Notes under the pieces: generated by a model
What the model saw: only the letters and a program-made list of their open reading frames with translations
Database searches by the model: none
What the model was told of the DNA's origin: nothing
Shown here: in pieces, positions 44,138-52,498 of the stretch
How the letters are laid out: each line of letters opens with the position of its first letter
Numbering within the stretch: the first letter of the stretch is position 1
Position numbers and translations under genes: made by a program
Assembly: GCF_004745825.1 (NCBI RefSeq)
Contig: NZ_SRLA01000005.1
Coordinates: 315,106-379,105 of the forward strand
Direction: 5' to 3'
DNA: 64,000 nucleotides
Source of the DNA: Hymenobacter fodinae
GTDB lineage: Bacteria; Bacteroidota; Bacteroidia; Cytophagales; Hymenobacteraceae

Positions 44138-44656
44138 TCAGTCCAGCGGAATGTACTCCGAAATCTTCTGCCCCAGGGCCCGCCCGCGCAGGTTGTAGGC
44201 CAGTACGCGGCCTTCGGGGTCTAAGAGCATTGAGTACGGAATAGAATGAACCCCATATGCCCTGGCGCCCGCGCTCTGCCAGCCACGCAGGTCCGAAACG
44301 TGGTGCCACGTTAGCTCATCCGCCGCAATGGCCTGGTGCCATCGGGCCAGGTTTACGTCCAGCGACACGCTGTAAATTTCAAGTCCGCGGCTATGAAACT
44401 GCCCGTAGATTTTACGCAGGTTTGGGCTCTCGACCCGACACGGCCCGCACCAAGAAGCCCAGAAATCGACGAGCACATACTTGCCGCGCAGGCTACTCAG
44501 GGCCAGCTTACTGCCATTGGGCTGGGGCAGGTTGATATCGGGCGCTTCCGAGGCACGGGGTGCTACTTTGGCTGCCGGAGCAGTAGTGCTCCCTGGCCGC
44601 TGACAGCTTACACTGCTTACCAAAACACATATACCGATAAGGATGTGACGCTTCAT
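44138..44656 (-). CDS. TlpA-family thioredoxin lipoprotein
   Basis: A 172-residue lipoprotein. ATG 44656 begins MKRHILIGICVLVSSVSC with the modified Cys at residue ~18; the longer frame to 44713 has no signal. It lacks the DUF4369 part and is essentially one thioredoxin domain: LSSLRGKYVLVDFWASWCGPCRVESPNLRKIYGQFHSRGLEIYSVSLDV, then GVHSIPYSMLLDPEGRVLAYNLRGRAL. The thioredoxin part closely resembles that of the neighbour at 42791, down to WHHVSDLRGWQSAGARAYGV versus WTHVSDLKGWESAAGQTYGI, so the two probably arose by tandem duplication. Confidence 0.92.
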   Translation of the reverse strand: MKRHILIGICVLVSSVSCQRPGSTTAPAAKVAPRASEAPDINLPQPNGSKLALSSLRGKYVLVDFWASWCGPCRVESPNLRKIYGQFHSRGLEIYSVSLDVNLARWHQAIAADELTWHHVSDLRGWQSAGARAYGVHSIPYSMLLDPEGRVLAYNLRGRALGQKISEYIPLD

Positions 44657-44704
44657 AGGGGTAGTAAATTCAACTGGATAAGTAGGCTTGCCCTTAAATA
44701 AACG

Positions 44705-44736
44705 AAAAACCACCGGCTGCTGGGCCGGTGGTTTTT
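44705..44736 (-). terminator. Terminator of gatB
   Basis: AAAAACCACCGG (44705-44716) pairs perfectly with CCGGTGGTTTTT (44725-44736); read on the minus strand the stem ends in a T run, 18 bases past the gatB stop. Confidence 0.85.
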
Positions 44737-44753
44737 AGCAGAGGTAACAAAGC

Positions 44754-46211
44754 TTATGCGTCGAGTTTCTGACGCAGCAATTGGTTGGCCAGCTTAGGGT
44801 CGGCCTTGCCGCCGGTCAGCTTCATCAGCTCGCCCATAAACATGCCGGTCAATGACTTTTTGCCGGCGCGGTACTCAGCTACTTTCGCCGGGTTGGCGTC
44901 GAGCACTTGCTGAATCTTAGCCTCCAGTTCCCCCGCATCTGACTGCTGCAGCAAGCCTTGCGCCTCGGCGGCCGCGGCGGCCGTTTGCGCGGGGTTTTCC
45001 AGCAGGTACGGGAACAGCTGCTTGCTGGCTACTGAGTGGCCTACCTTGTTCTCGTCAATAAGCCCAATGATGTCGGCCAGGTGCTGAGGCGTGAGAGGGA
45101 ATTGGTCGAGGGTAAGGGCACGCTCATTGAGGTACGCCTTTACAGGGCCCGTCACCCAGTTGGCCGCCGCTTTGGCGTTCGTAGTCAAGCGGGTCAGTTC
45201 ATCGAAGTACAGCGCCACTTCCTTGTCGGCGGTCAGCACGTTGGCATCATAGTCAGACAGGCCTAGCTCGCCGGTGAAGCGGGCGTAGAGCTGCTGAGGC
45301 AGAGCCGGCAACTCAGCCTGCACGCGGTGCAGCCACTCATCGTCGATTACTACTGGGGGCAGGTCGGGCTCCGGGAAGTACCGGTAATCGTTCATGGTTT
45401 CCTTGCTGCGCTGCCCGCTGGTGGTACCAGATTGCGCATCAAAGCCCCGGGTCTCGCTGTCGATTACCTCGCCGGCCTCGGCCATAGCAATCTGCCGCTC
45501 AATCTCGTACTCAATGGCGCGCTGCACGTTGCGGAAGGAATTCATGTTCTTCACCTCCACCTTGGTACCAAACTTATCGGCGCCTTTCAGCATCACCGAG
45601 ATGTTGGCGTCGCAGCGAAGCGAGCCTTCCTCCATGTTACCGTCGCAGATATCGAGGTACTGCACCAGTTTCTTGATTTCGCTCAGATACGCGTAGGCCT
45701 CTTCGGCGTTCCGGATATCGGGCTCCGATACAATCTCAATCAGGGGTACGCCGGCGCGGTTCAGGTCTACCAGGGTCTCTACCTCTCCTGCCAAGTGCAT
45801 CGACTTGCCCGCATCTTCCTCCATGTGGATGCGGGTGATACCGATTTTCTTCGTAGAGCCATCCGAGAGACGAATCTCTACGTGGCCGTTCGTGCAGATG
45901 GGAGTCTTGTCCTGAGTGATTTGATACCCCTTAGGAAGGTCGGGGTAGAAGTAGTTTTTGCGTGCGAATAGGTTGTCGCGACGAATCTGGCAGTTGGTGG
46001 CCAAGCCCATTTTCATGGCATACTCCACGGCCGTGTAGTTTACACGCGGGAGGGTGCCGGGGTGGCCTAGCGTGATAACGCTGAGGTTGTTATTGGGAAG
46101 CGCGCCGTATTCGTTCTCATCAGAAGAGTACATCTTGCTGCGCGTGAGCAGCTGAGCGTGTACTTCGAGGCCAATTACGGGCTGGTATTTCGACTTAATG
46201 CTTTCGTCCAT
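44754..46211 (-). CDS. gatB: Asp-tRNA(Asn)/Glu-tRNA(Gln) amidotransferase subunit B
   Basis: A 485-residue subunit of the GatCAB transamidase, which converts Glu-tRNA(Gln) to Gln-tRNA(Gln) (and Asp-tRNA(Asn) to Asn-tRNA(Asn)). Conserved parts include YQPVIGLEVHAQLLTRSKMYS, the cradle and kinase-like region (LGHPGTLPRVN, NLFARKNYFYPDLPKGYQITQ, IHMEEDAGKSMH, NRAGVPLIEIVSEPDI, GSLRCDANIS) and the C-terminal YqeY-like tail (LTGMFMGELMKLTGGKADPKLANQLLRQKL). Length is normal. gatA and gatC are not adjacent. The leader contains a run of ATCAGCG-like repeats just before the ATG. Confidence 0.97.
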   Translation of the reverse strand: MDESIKSKYQPVIGLEVHAQLLTRSKMYSSDENEYGALPNNNLSVITLGHPGTLPRVNYTAVEYAMKMGLATNCQIRRDNLFARKNYFYPDLPKGYQITQDKTPICTNGHVEIRLSDGSTKKIGITRIHMEEDAGKSMHLAGEVETLVDLNRAGVPLIEIVSEPDIRNAEEAYAYLSEIKKLVQYLDICDGNMEEGSLRCDANISVMLKGADKFGTKVEVKNMNSFRNVQRAIEYEIERQIAMAEAGEVIDSETRGFDAQSGTTSGQRSKETMNDYRYFPEPDLPPVVIDDEWLHRVQAELPALPQQLYARFTGELGLSDYDANVLTADKEVALYFDELTRLTTNAKAAANWVTGPVKAYLNERALTLDQFPLTPQHLADIIGLIDENKVGHSVASKQLFPYLLENPAQTAAAAAEAQGLLQQSDAGELEAKIQQVLDANPAKVAEYRAGKKSLTGMFMGELMKLTGGKADPKLANQLLRQKLDA

Positions 46212-46418
46212 GAATCGCAGATTTTCGCTGATTTTACAGCTGATTGCGCTGATTTTGGGTGCTAAGGTACTCGATGCCGACGTTTCTATTTACTTTTTAC
46301 TCCGCAACGAATCATCCTGCTACCACCCAACAAGCCTTTTGCTTAAAAATTGGCCTACCAAAAGCCGCTGCCCAAGCAACAACTCTCGGTAGGCCACTCG
46401 CCCGCAGGCATACTGCTT

Positions 46419-47387
46419 TTAGTCGTTGAAAACCGGAATATAGCTCGATTGGAAGTTGTTGCCGGCTTGATTGTAGCTGGCTACCAGCCTCTGGCTTTGC
46501 GAGTTGTAAGAATTGATAAAGCCGTTGAATTTGTCGGCCTCTACTTTGGTGAGGCGGTCTTTGTGCTCCATCAGCGCTTTCATTTGCGCGGCCTGGTTGG
46601 TGGCAAAAGCCCCGTAGAACTTCACCAGGTTGCGGGCCGCATCCCGGTATTGAGCGTCTTTTCCGCGGAAGGGCGCAATGGCCGTCAGTTCCTTGGTGGC
46701 CGTCTGGGCGTCTTGCACCAACTGCTGGCGAGCTACCTCAAATGCTGCTGCATCCTGGGCATTTAGGGCATCGGTGAGGCGGGCATTAGCTTTTTCAATT
46801 CGAAACTGCGCCAGGTACACCTTGTGCTGGTAGCTATTTACTTCCGACACCTGGCGCATATAATTGGCCAGGCGCTTGCCTTCCGGGTCTTCCGAGATGG
46901 TCATCTTATGACGCTGGGCAAACCGCTTTTGCGCCGCGTCCACTGAGTCATTGACCACCTGCATTTTGGCTTCGGCAATTTCCTGAAGCTTGAAGTACTG
47001 CTCCATGTTCTCGACGGTGGCCGTTCGGGTAGCTGCCATCATATCCACGGCCTTGTAGTCCTCCGAATACACTTTTAGCAGTTGATACAACGCTTCCGTA
47101 GTCTGCTCCTTGAAGCCTTTATCATCCTGGAAAGCCGGCATTTTAGCCACTTTGTTCAGCGACAATTCTGTTTGCTTGATTAGGTCCTGGCGCTTGGCGT
47201 CGATCTTCTTTTCGTTATCAGAATGGGCCGATTTACTGATGTAACGCAGGTTTTTCTTAAGCATGGCCCGCTGCTCAGCCACAATAAAGTTGTTGTAGGC
47301 GCCCGGGTCCGTAAAGGTTTGTGCCTGGGTGGTGTAGGCTAGGCCAGTCAGTAAACTAGCCGTAATCAGAAGGGTAGAAATGCGCAT
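46419..47387 (-). CDS. Exported helical protein, LIC11966 surface-protein family-like
   Basis: A 322-residue exported protein. ATG 47387 begins MRISTLLITASLLTGLAYTTQAQ, a signal peptide; the frame continues further but without a start. The mature protein is almost wholly helical and charged (YNNFIVAEQRAMLKKNLRYISKSAHSDNEKKI, LYQLLKVYSEDYKAVDMMA). This matches the LIC11966-type surface protein outline known from Bacteroidota and Leptospira; I place it there by recall and by eye only. Function unknown. The signal-peptide region shares 16 identical bases around the start with the TonB-domain gene just upstream. Confidence 0.72.
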   Translation of the reverse strand: MRISTLLITASLLTGLAYTTQAQTFTDPGAYNNFIVAEQRAMLKKNLRYISKSAHSDNEKKIDAKRQDLIKQTELSLNKVAKMPAFQDDKGFKEQTTEALYQLLKVYSEDYKAVDMMAATRTATVENMEQYFKLQEIAEAKMQVVNDSVDAAQKRFAQRHKMTISEDPEGKRLANYMRQVSEVNSYQHKVYLAQFRIEKANARLTDALNAQDAAAFEVARQQLVQDAQTATKELTAIAPFRGKDAQYRDAARNLVKFYGAFATNQAAQMKALMEHKDRLTKVEADKFNGFINSYNSQSQRLVASYNQAGNNFQSSYIPVFND

Positions 47388-47424
47388 AAATTGTTTGATA
47401 TGAAGGTGAATGGTAAAGGCTGAA

Positions 47425-48183
47425 TTATCGAATTGCGAACGTAACAGGCAGGCCAAACATAACGTCGGTGGCGTCGCCGTCCAGACGCCCCGGCGTCCAA
47501 CCTTGTAGGCTGTTAACTACGCGCAGTGCCTCCGCATCCAGCTGCGGATGAACACCTTGCCTTACACAGGCCTGCTGTACGCGACCCTGCGCATCTACCA
47601 GGAAGTTCACTACCACTTTGCCCGTCACATGTTGCCGAATAAGCGGCCGGGGATAGTTCGTGCGCTTTTGAATATCCGTCAGTAGCGGTAGTAAGCCACC
47701 CGGATACTCCGGGAATAGCAGCAGTTCGGGGGCCGATTGCGGCGTGCCATTGGGCGCGAAGCCAGCTGATTGAATAAGCTTGCCGTGCAGATACTGGCGG
47801 CGGGTTTTTACAGTTCCACTGGGGTAGTAGGTGATCTGCTCCCCTTCTAACTCATCGGCCTGATACTTTTCCTGAATGTGCACCTGCCCGTTTTCATACC
47901 ATCGGGTATGCTCACCATTAAGTGTGCCTTTTCGTAAGTCGGAAACGGCGGTCTGTTCGTACACTTGCCCCGACGGGTAATACTTCTTTACAACCGCGCC
48001 AACCGTATTGGCGGCTCGCACTGTATCGGCCCGAAATAGAAATCCAGGCCCAAAGCCTAGCGTGTTTTTGTTAGGCTGCTGCCGGTAAAAGTCGTTAAGC
48101 GTCTGACCCGGTTGCTGAGCCTGAGCAGATATTGTAAGCCCTAGTAGCAGACCTACAGTTAGTAGAAAGGTAGAAATGCGCAT
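47425..48183 (-). CDS. Secreted protein with MORN-type repeats and a TonB C-terminal domain
   Basis: A 252-residue exported protein with signal peptide MRISTFLLTVGLLLGLTISAQAQ. Residues ~60-135 hold YwqK/MORN-like repeats (VVKKYYPSGQVYEQTAV, EHTRWYENGQVHIQEKYQADELEGEQITYYPSGTVKTRRQYLHGKL). Residues ~155-252 form a TonB C-terminal domain (FPEYPGGLLPLLTDIQKRTNYPRPL ... GKVVVNFLVDAQGRVQQACVRQGV ... LDAEALRVVNSLQGW). It lacks the inner-membrane helix of true TonB, so it may not transduce energy itself. It is followed 37 bases on by the LIC11966-like gene and preceded by a related TonB-domain gene. Confidence 0.85.
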   Translation of the reverse strand: MRISTFLLTVGLLLGLTISAQAQQPGQTLNDFYRQQPNKNTLGFGPGFLFRADTVRAANTVGAVVKKYYPSGQVYEQTAVSDLRKGTLNGEHTRWYENGQVHIQEKYQADELEGEQITYYPSGTVKTRRQYLHGKLIQSAGFAPNGTPQSAPELLLFPEYPGGLLPLLTDIQKRTNYPRPLIRQHVTGKVVVNFLVDAQGRVQQACVRQGVHPQLDAEALRVVNSLQGWTPGRLDGDATDVMFGLPVTFAIR

Positions 48184-48210
48184 AGAATCTGGGGCAGGGA
48201 GAAAGAGGAA

Positions 48211-48954
48211 TTACTTGATAGCGAATGTGACGGGCACGGTATAATGGACGGGTACCGTCTCCCCATTCTGCTGGCCTGGTTCAAACTTGGCCAGCCCGCT
48301 TATTACCCGTAAGGCCTCGGCATCCAGCTCAGGTGAAATACCTTTTTTTACCCTTGTGTAACGTACTTGCCCGGTTTCATCTACCACAAAAGTGATGATA
48401 ACCACTCCTTTTTGCCTGCGTTTAAGTGCGGACTTAGGATATTGTATTGAGCTACCTATGTACTGTAGTAGAGCCTGGGGGCCGCCTGGGTATTCGGGCA
48501 TTTTCTCTACATACTGATACTCTGAGCATGGGATAAGCGCACCGGTATCAGAATAGCATACGGCAGCTATCTTTTTACCTCGCTCCCACACTGATTTTTG
48601 GGAGATATGCCCCTCCTCATCATACGTTGTATGTTCGCTGCGCTTGCCCAGGCTAGTAGTTTCTCCGGCTTTCTTCCCGTTAGCTCGCCATTGCGTGGTA
48701 GTCACCAACGTGTCACCGGCAGATTGCCACGTGGTGGACCGTACATGTACCAGCCGTTTAGAGTTCGTATAGAACAAGCTGTCTAGCCGGTTTTGGCCAG
48801 ATACTTCTGTTCGTACTACCCGGTACACCGCTTCTTCCACTTGAGCGGCTGAATCGGGGAAAGCTTGATAAAACACTGTTTTGGTCGGCTGTATTTGCGC
48901 CATACCTGAGCAGGCAGCCAAACAGAGGCCTAGGGTAATTCCTATGTGCTTCAC
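48211..48954 (-). CDS. Exported TonB C-terminal domain protein
   Basis: A 247-residue protein with a signal peptide (MKHIGITLGLCLAACSGMAQ; a Cys at the end of the core could be lipidated). The middle region (~30-140) contains weak repeats (DGVYRVVRTEVSG-like, RSEHTTYDEEGHISQKSVW) and the last ~90 residues are a TonB C-terminal domain (MPEYPGGPQALLQYIGSSIQYPKSALKRRQKGVVIITFVVDETGQVRYTRVKKG ... LDAEALRVISGLAKFEPG). It is a paralogue of the gene just downstream at 47425. Such secreted TonB-domain proteins are typical of Bacteroidota and their partners are unknown. Confidence 0.83.
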   Translation of the reverse strand: MKHIGITLGLCLAACSGMAQIQPTKTVFYQAFPDSAAQVEEAVYRVVRTEVSGQNRLDSLFYTNSKRLVHVRSTTWQSAGDTLVTTTQWRANGKKAGETTSLGKRSEHTTYDEEGHISQKSVWERGKKIAAVCYSDTGALIPCSEYQYVEKMPEYPGGPQALLQYIGSSIQYPKSALKRRQKGVVIITFVVDETGQVRYTRVKKGISPELDAEALRVISGLAKFEPGQQNGETVPVHYTVPVTFAIK

Positions 48955-48975
48955 AAAAAATAATCAGTTGTAATA

Positions 48976-49031
48976 CGTAAAACGGGCGTTGTGCGGTAGT
49001 GAATTCACTGCCTCACAACGCCCGTTTTACG
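48976..49031 (-). terminator. Terminator of alaS
   Basis: Bases 48976-48993 pair perfectly (18 bp) with 49014-49031. It lies 50 bases past the alaS stop and ahead of the TonB-domain gene. Confidence 0.75.
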
Positions 49032-49080
49032 TTAGTCGCATGAACGGTCAAAAATACCGCCTACCGTATAAAATACAAGT

Positions 49081-51765
49081 TTAGGCCAGCGTCTTACTGA
49101 CTAATTCTTCGGCTTTATCAATGGCTGCCCCTAGGCCACCTACATTCTTGCCACCAGCCGTGGCGAAGAAAGGCTGGCCGCCGCCGCCGCCTTGTATTTC
49201 CTTGGCCAGCTCGCGCACCAACTGGGAGGCGTTAAGCTTGCCGCCTTTCGCCAGCTCGTCGTCGAGCATGACAGCCAACTGAGGCTTACCATCTATTTCA
49301 GCACCAAGGATGGCCACCAGGTTGGGTACCGACTGGCGCAGGTTGAAGGCGAGGGTTTTGAGGCCATCGGCCGATGTAGCTTGCACCTGCGCGGCAATAA
49401 AATTGATGCCGCTCAGTGGTTTCACTTGGCCTACCAGCTGGTCTTTCTGCTGGTTGATGCTCTGCTGGGCGAACTGCTCGATCTGCTTGCGCAGGTTGGC
49501 AATTTCCTCGGTTTGCTTCTCGATGCTGGGAATGAGGTGCTGGGGGTTGCCCAGAGCCTCGCGCACCTGGCCTAACAGGTCTAACTGCTGATTCACGAAG
49601 GCTTCGGCAGCCTCAGCGGTTACAGCTTCAATGCGGCGTACACCCGCGCCTACCGCGCTTTCCGAGGTGATTTTGAAGAAACCAATGTCGCCGGTGGTAC
49701 GCACGTGGGTGCCACCGCAGAGCTCCACCGAGAAGTCGCGGTCGAAGGTGATAACGCGCACGAACTCGCCATACTTCTCACCGAACAGCGCGGTTGCGCC
49801 TAGGGCTTTGGCTTCGTCGATGGGCACGTTGCGGCGCTCATCCAGCGGAATTTGCTGACGGATACGCTGGTTCACGATGGTTTCCACCTGGCGTAGCTGG
49901 TCGTCGGTAACCTTAGTGAAGTGGCTGAAGTCGAAGCGGAGCAGCTTTTCGTTTACCAACGAGCCTTTCTGGGCCACGTGGGTGCCCACCACCTCGCGCA
50001 GGGCGGCCTGCAGCAAGTGAGTGGCCGTGTGGTTACGGCGAATCTGGTCGCGGCGGGCATGGTCTACTTCGGCGCTAAAGTCGGCGTCCAGATCCTGGGG
50101 CAGGTCCAGCACAGTGTGCACGATGAGGTCGTTTTCCTTCTTCGTATCGAGCACGCGCACCTTGCTCAGCGGCGACACCAGATAGCCGGTATCCCCGATC
50201 TGTCCGCCCGATTCGGCGTAGAACGGCGTCTGGTCAAGCACCACCTGATACTCGGTTTTGCCTTTGCGGTCGGTGCGGCGGTAGCGCAGGATGCGGGCCG
50301 AGGCCTCCTCCTGGTCGTAGCCCACAAACACGGGCTGCTCCTCCGACTCGGTTACGATAGTCCAGTCACTCTGCTCAGCCTCCTGGGCGTTGCGGGAGCG
50401 GTTTTTCTGGGCCTCCAGCTCCTTCTTGAAGCCTTCCTCGTCCACCGTCAGGCCTTTCTCGCGGGCAATGAGGGCGGTGAGGTCTAGTGGGAAACCGAAG
50501 GTATCCGACAGTTCGAAAGCTGTTTTGCCATCAATGCGGTTGCCGTTGGCGCGGGCAGATTCTTCGAGGGCGTCGAGGCGGCGCAGGCCGTTTTCCAGCG
50601 TTTTCAGGAAGGCAATTTCCTCTTCCTCAATCACACGCTGCACAAACTGCTGCTGCTGCTTGAGCTCGGGAAAGATCGTGGCCATCTGATCGGCCAGCAC
50701 GGGCACCAGCTTATAGAGGAAGGGTTGCTTCTGGTTCAGCGACGAGAAGGCATACCGCACAGCCCGGCGCAGGATGCGGCGAATCACGTAGCCGGCTTTT
50801 ACGTTGCTGGGCAGTTGGCCGTCGGCAATGGTGAAGCTGATGGTCCGGATGTGGTCGGCAATTACGCGGATGGCAATGTCCGTTTTCTCGTTCTCCGTGG
50901 TAGGCTGGTCGGTTACGGTGGCGGGGGCCGTGCCGTGGTATTGCAGGCCTACCTGCGAGGCAATGAACTGGATGAGCGGCTGGAATACATCGGTGTCGTA
51001 GTTCGACTTCACGCCCGACACGGCCATCATCAAACGCTCGAAGCCCATGCCCGTATCAACGTTTTGCTGAGGCAGTTTTAGCAGCGACTTATCGGCGCGG
51101 CGCTCAAACTCCATGAACACGTTGTTCCAGATTTCAACTACCTGGGGGTGGTCGGCGTTGACCAGCTCGGCGCCGCCTTTCTGAGCTACCTCGGCTTCGT
51201 CGCGCAGGTCGATGTGGATTTCGGTGCAGGGGCCGCAGGGGCCGGTGTCGCCCATCTCCCAGAAGTTGTCCTTCTTATTGCCGGGCAGAATGCGCTCTTC
51301 AGCCACATACTGGCGCCACAGGTCCTGGGTTTCGGTGTCGGGGCCTAGGCCGTCCCCTTTGTCACCCTCAAAGTAGGTAACGTAGAGCCGGTCTTTGGGC
51401 AGCTTGTACACTTCCGTGAGCAGCTCCCAAGCCCAGGCAATGGCGTCCTTCTTAAAGTAGTCACCAAACGACCAGTTGCCGAGCATTTCGAACATGGTGT
51501 GGTGGTAGGTATCGTAGCCTACCTCTTCCAAGTCGTTGTGCTTGCCCGAGACGCGCAGACACTTTTGGGTATCAGCAATGCGCTTGAAGGGGGCGGGCTT
51601 GTTGCCAAGGAAATAGTCCTTGAATGGGGCCATGCCCGAGTTGATGAACAGCAGCGTGGGGTCGTCCTTCACTACAATGGGCGCCGAGGGCACAATGTGG
51701 TGGCCTTTGGAAGCGAAAAAATCCAGGAACTGCTGGCGGACGTGGCTGGCGGTGGGGAGTGACAT
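49081..51765 (-). CDS. alaS: Alanine-tRNA ligase
   Basis: An 894-residue class II tRNA synthetase that charges tRNA(Ala). ATG 51765 gives MSLPTASHVRQQFLDFFASKGHHIVPSAP, the universal start; the frame to 51789 adds eight residues. The catalytic core (PTLLFINSGMAPFKDYFLGN, TGPCGPCTEIHID), tRNA-binding region (RNHTATHLLQAALREVVGTHVAQKGS) and editing-domain motif CGGTHV are clear, and the C-terminal DHHA1-type region (~745-890) ends in GGGGGQPFFATAGGKN. It has its own promoter match and terminator. Confidence 0.97.
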   Translation of the reverse strand: MSLPTASHVRQQFLDFFASKGHHIVPSAPIVVKDDPTLLFINSGMAPFKDYFLGNKPAPFKRIADTQKCLRVSGKHNDLEEVGYDTYHHTMFEMLGNWSFGDYFKKDAIAWAWELLTEVYKLPKDRLYVTYFEGDKGDGLGPDTETQDLWRQYVAEERILPGNKKDNFWEMGDTGPCGPCTEIHIDLRDEAEVAQKGGAELVNADHPQVVEIWNNVFMEFERRADKSLLKLPQQNVDTGMGFERLMMAVSGVKSNYDTDVFQPLIQFIASQVGLQYHGTAPATVTDQPTTENEKTDIAIRVIADHIRTISFTIADGQLPSNVKAGYVIRRILRRAVRYAFSSLNQKQPFLYKLVPVLADQMATIFPELKQQQQFVQRVIEEEEIAFLKTLENGLRRLDALEESARANGNRIDGKTAFELSDTFGFPLDLTALIAREKGLTVDEEGFKKELEAQKNRSRNAQEAEQSDWTIVTESEEQPVFVGYDQEEASARILRYRRTDRKGKTEYQVVLDQTPFYAESGGQIGDTGYLVSPLSKVRVLDTKKENDLIVHTVLDLPQDLDADFSAEVDHARRDQIRRNHTATHLLQAALREVVGTHVAQKGSLVNEKLLRFDFSHFTKVTDDQLRQVETIVNQRIRQQIPLDERRNVPIDEAKALGATALFGEKYGEFVRVITFDRDFSVELCGGTHVRTTGDIGFFKITSESAVGAGVRRIEAVTAEAAEAFVNQQLDLLGQVREALGNPQHLIPSIEKQTEEIANLRKQIEQFAQQSINQQKDQLVGQVKPLSGINFIAAQVQATSADGLKTLAFNLRQSVPNLVAILGAEIDGKPQLAVMLDDELAKGGKLNASQLVRELAKEIQGGGGGQPFFATAGGKNVGGLGAAIDKAEELVSKTLA

Positions 51766-52132
51766 GCAGGAGATATAAGACCGCGCCATAGAGCTGGCGG
51801 CGGTAGCGGTGTTGGCGACTTTGTAACTTCAGAAACCCAAATAACCGGGCCAGAAGGCATTTCTGCAAAGGTAGCCAGTTCACCCGGAAGTCGATACAAC
51901 CCAACACTAGAGAGAAACCGCCACGTAGAAAGTCGACCCTCCTAGGCCACCATAACTCTGTTCTTATTGGATGAAATACACAAAAAATTTAAGGTCAGCT
52001 GGTTTTTCCGCCGTGCAAGCTGTTCCTCCTGCTGAATTACGTCGTAAGCCTTAGCTTGCATCTTTCATGAGCCAATCCAACTCAATATAGTTGGGCGAAG
52101 CTCGCCTCCTACGTGCATTTTACTTCCTTCTT
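51766..52132. other. Divergent region between alaS and the MerR gene
   Basis: Contains the probable alaS promoter (51866-51899, minus), a CTAGGCCAC copy at 51942, and a small palindrome CCAACT..AGTTGG at 52077-52094 upstream of the MerR-type gene. No gene is supported. Confidence 0.5.
51866..51899 (-). promoter_or_regulatory. Candidate promoter of alaS
   Basis: On the minus strand TTG (complement of 51897-51899), 23 bases, then an exact TACCTTTG (complement of 51866-51873); it lies about 100 bases before the alaS ATG. Confidence 0.5.
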
Positions 52133-52495
52133 ATGCCTTATAAAGAGCGCGACATCGAAAAGCAGTACTTCACTATTGGTGAGGTGGCAGCCCAATTCAA
52201 TGTGGCTCCTTCCCTGATTCGCTTCTGGGAAACTGAGTTTGAGGAGCTGCGCCCGCGCAAAAGCAAGAAGGGCAACCGCCTTTACACGCCCCAGGATATC
52301 GACACGTTTCGCACCATTTATCATTTGGTGAAGGAGCGCGGCTACACCATTCCCGGTGCCCGCGACATGCTCAAGCAGAAAGGCCCCCAGCTCAAGGAGA
52401 AAATCGACGTCATTCAGAGCCTGGAGAAAGTGCGCGGCTTTCTGGTGCAGATGAAGAAGGAGCTGGATGCTATTGGCAAAGCGCAACAGGGGTAA
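52133..52495 (+). CDS. MerR family transcriptional regulator
   Basis: A 120-residue regulator. ATG 52133 begins MPYKERDIEKQYFTIGEVAAQFNVAPSLIRFWETEFEELRPRKSKKGNRLYTPQDIDTFRTIYHL, a winged helix-turn-helix of the MerR type with the RFWE recognition-helix pattern. The C-terminal ~45 residues are a short coiled coil for dimerisation; there is no ligand-binding domain, so it resembles the small single-domain MerR proteins common in Bacteroidota. The following hypothetical gene begins three bases after its stop, so the pair is co-transcribed. Confidence 0.93.
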   Translation: MPYKERDIEKQYFTIGEVAAQFNVAPSLIRFWETEFEELRPRKSKKGNRLYTPQDIDTFRTIYHLVKERGYTIPGARDMLKQKGPQLKEKIDVIQSLEKVRGFLVQMKKELDAIGKAQQG

Positions 52496-52498
52496 AAA

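Noticed and set aside
45327..45971. 214-residue antisense frame inside gatB
   Set aside because: A codon shadow of a universally conserved gene.
46346..46397. Nine-base inverted repeat TGGCCTACC/GGTAGGCCA after the LIC11966-like gene as a terminator
   Set aside because: The loop is over 30 bases and no T run follows on the minus strand.
49921..50487. 188-residue antisense frame inside alaS
   Set aside because: A codon shadow; alaS is intact on the other strand.
52077..52094. Palindrome CCAACT..AGTTGG ahead of the MerR gene as an operator
   Set aside because: Short and isolated; MerR-type operators normally lie between the promoter elements, which are not visible here.
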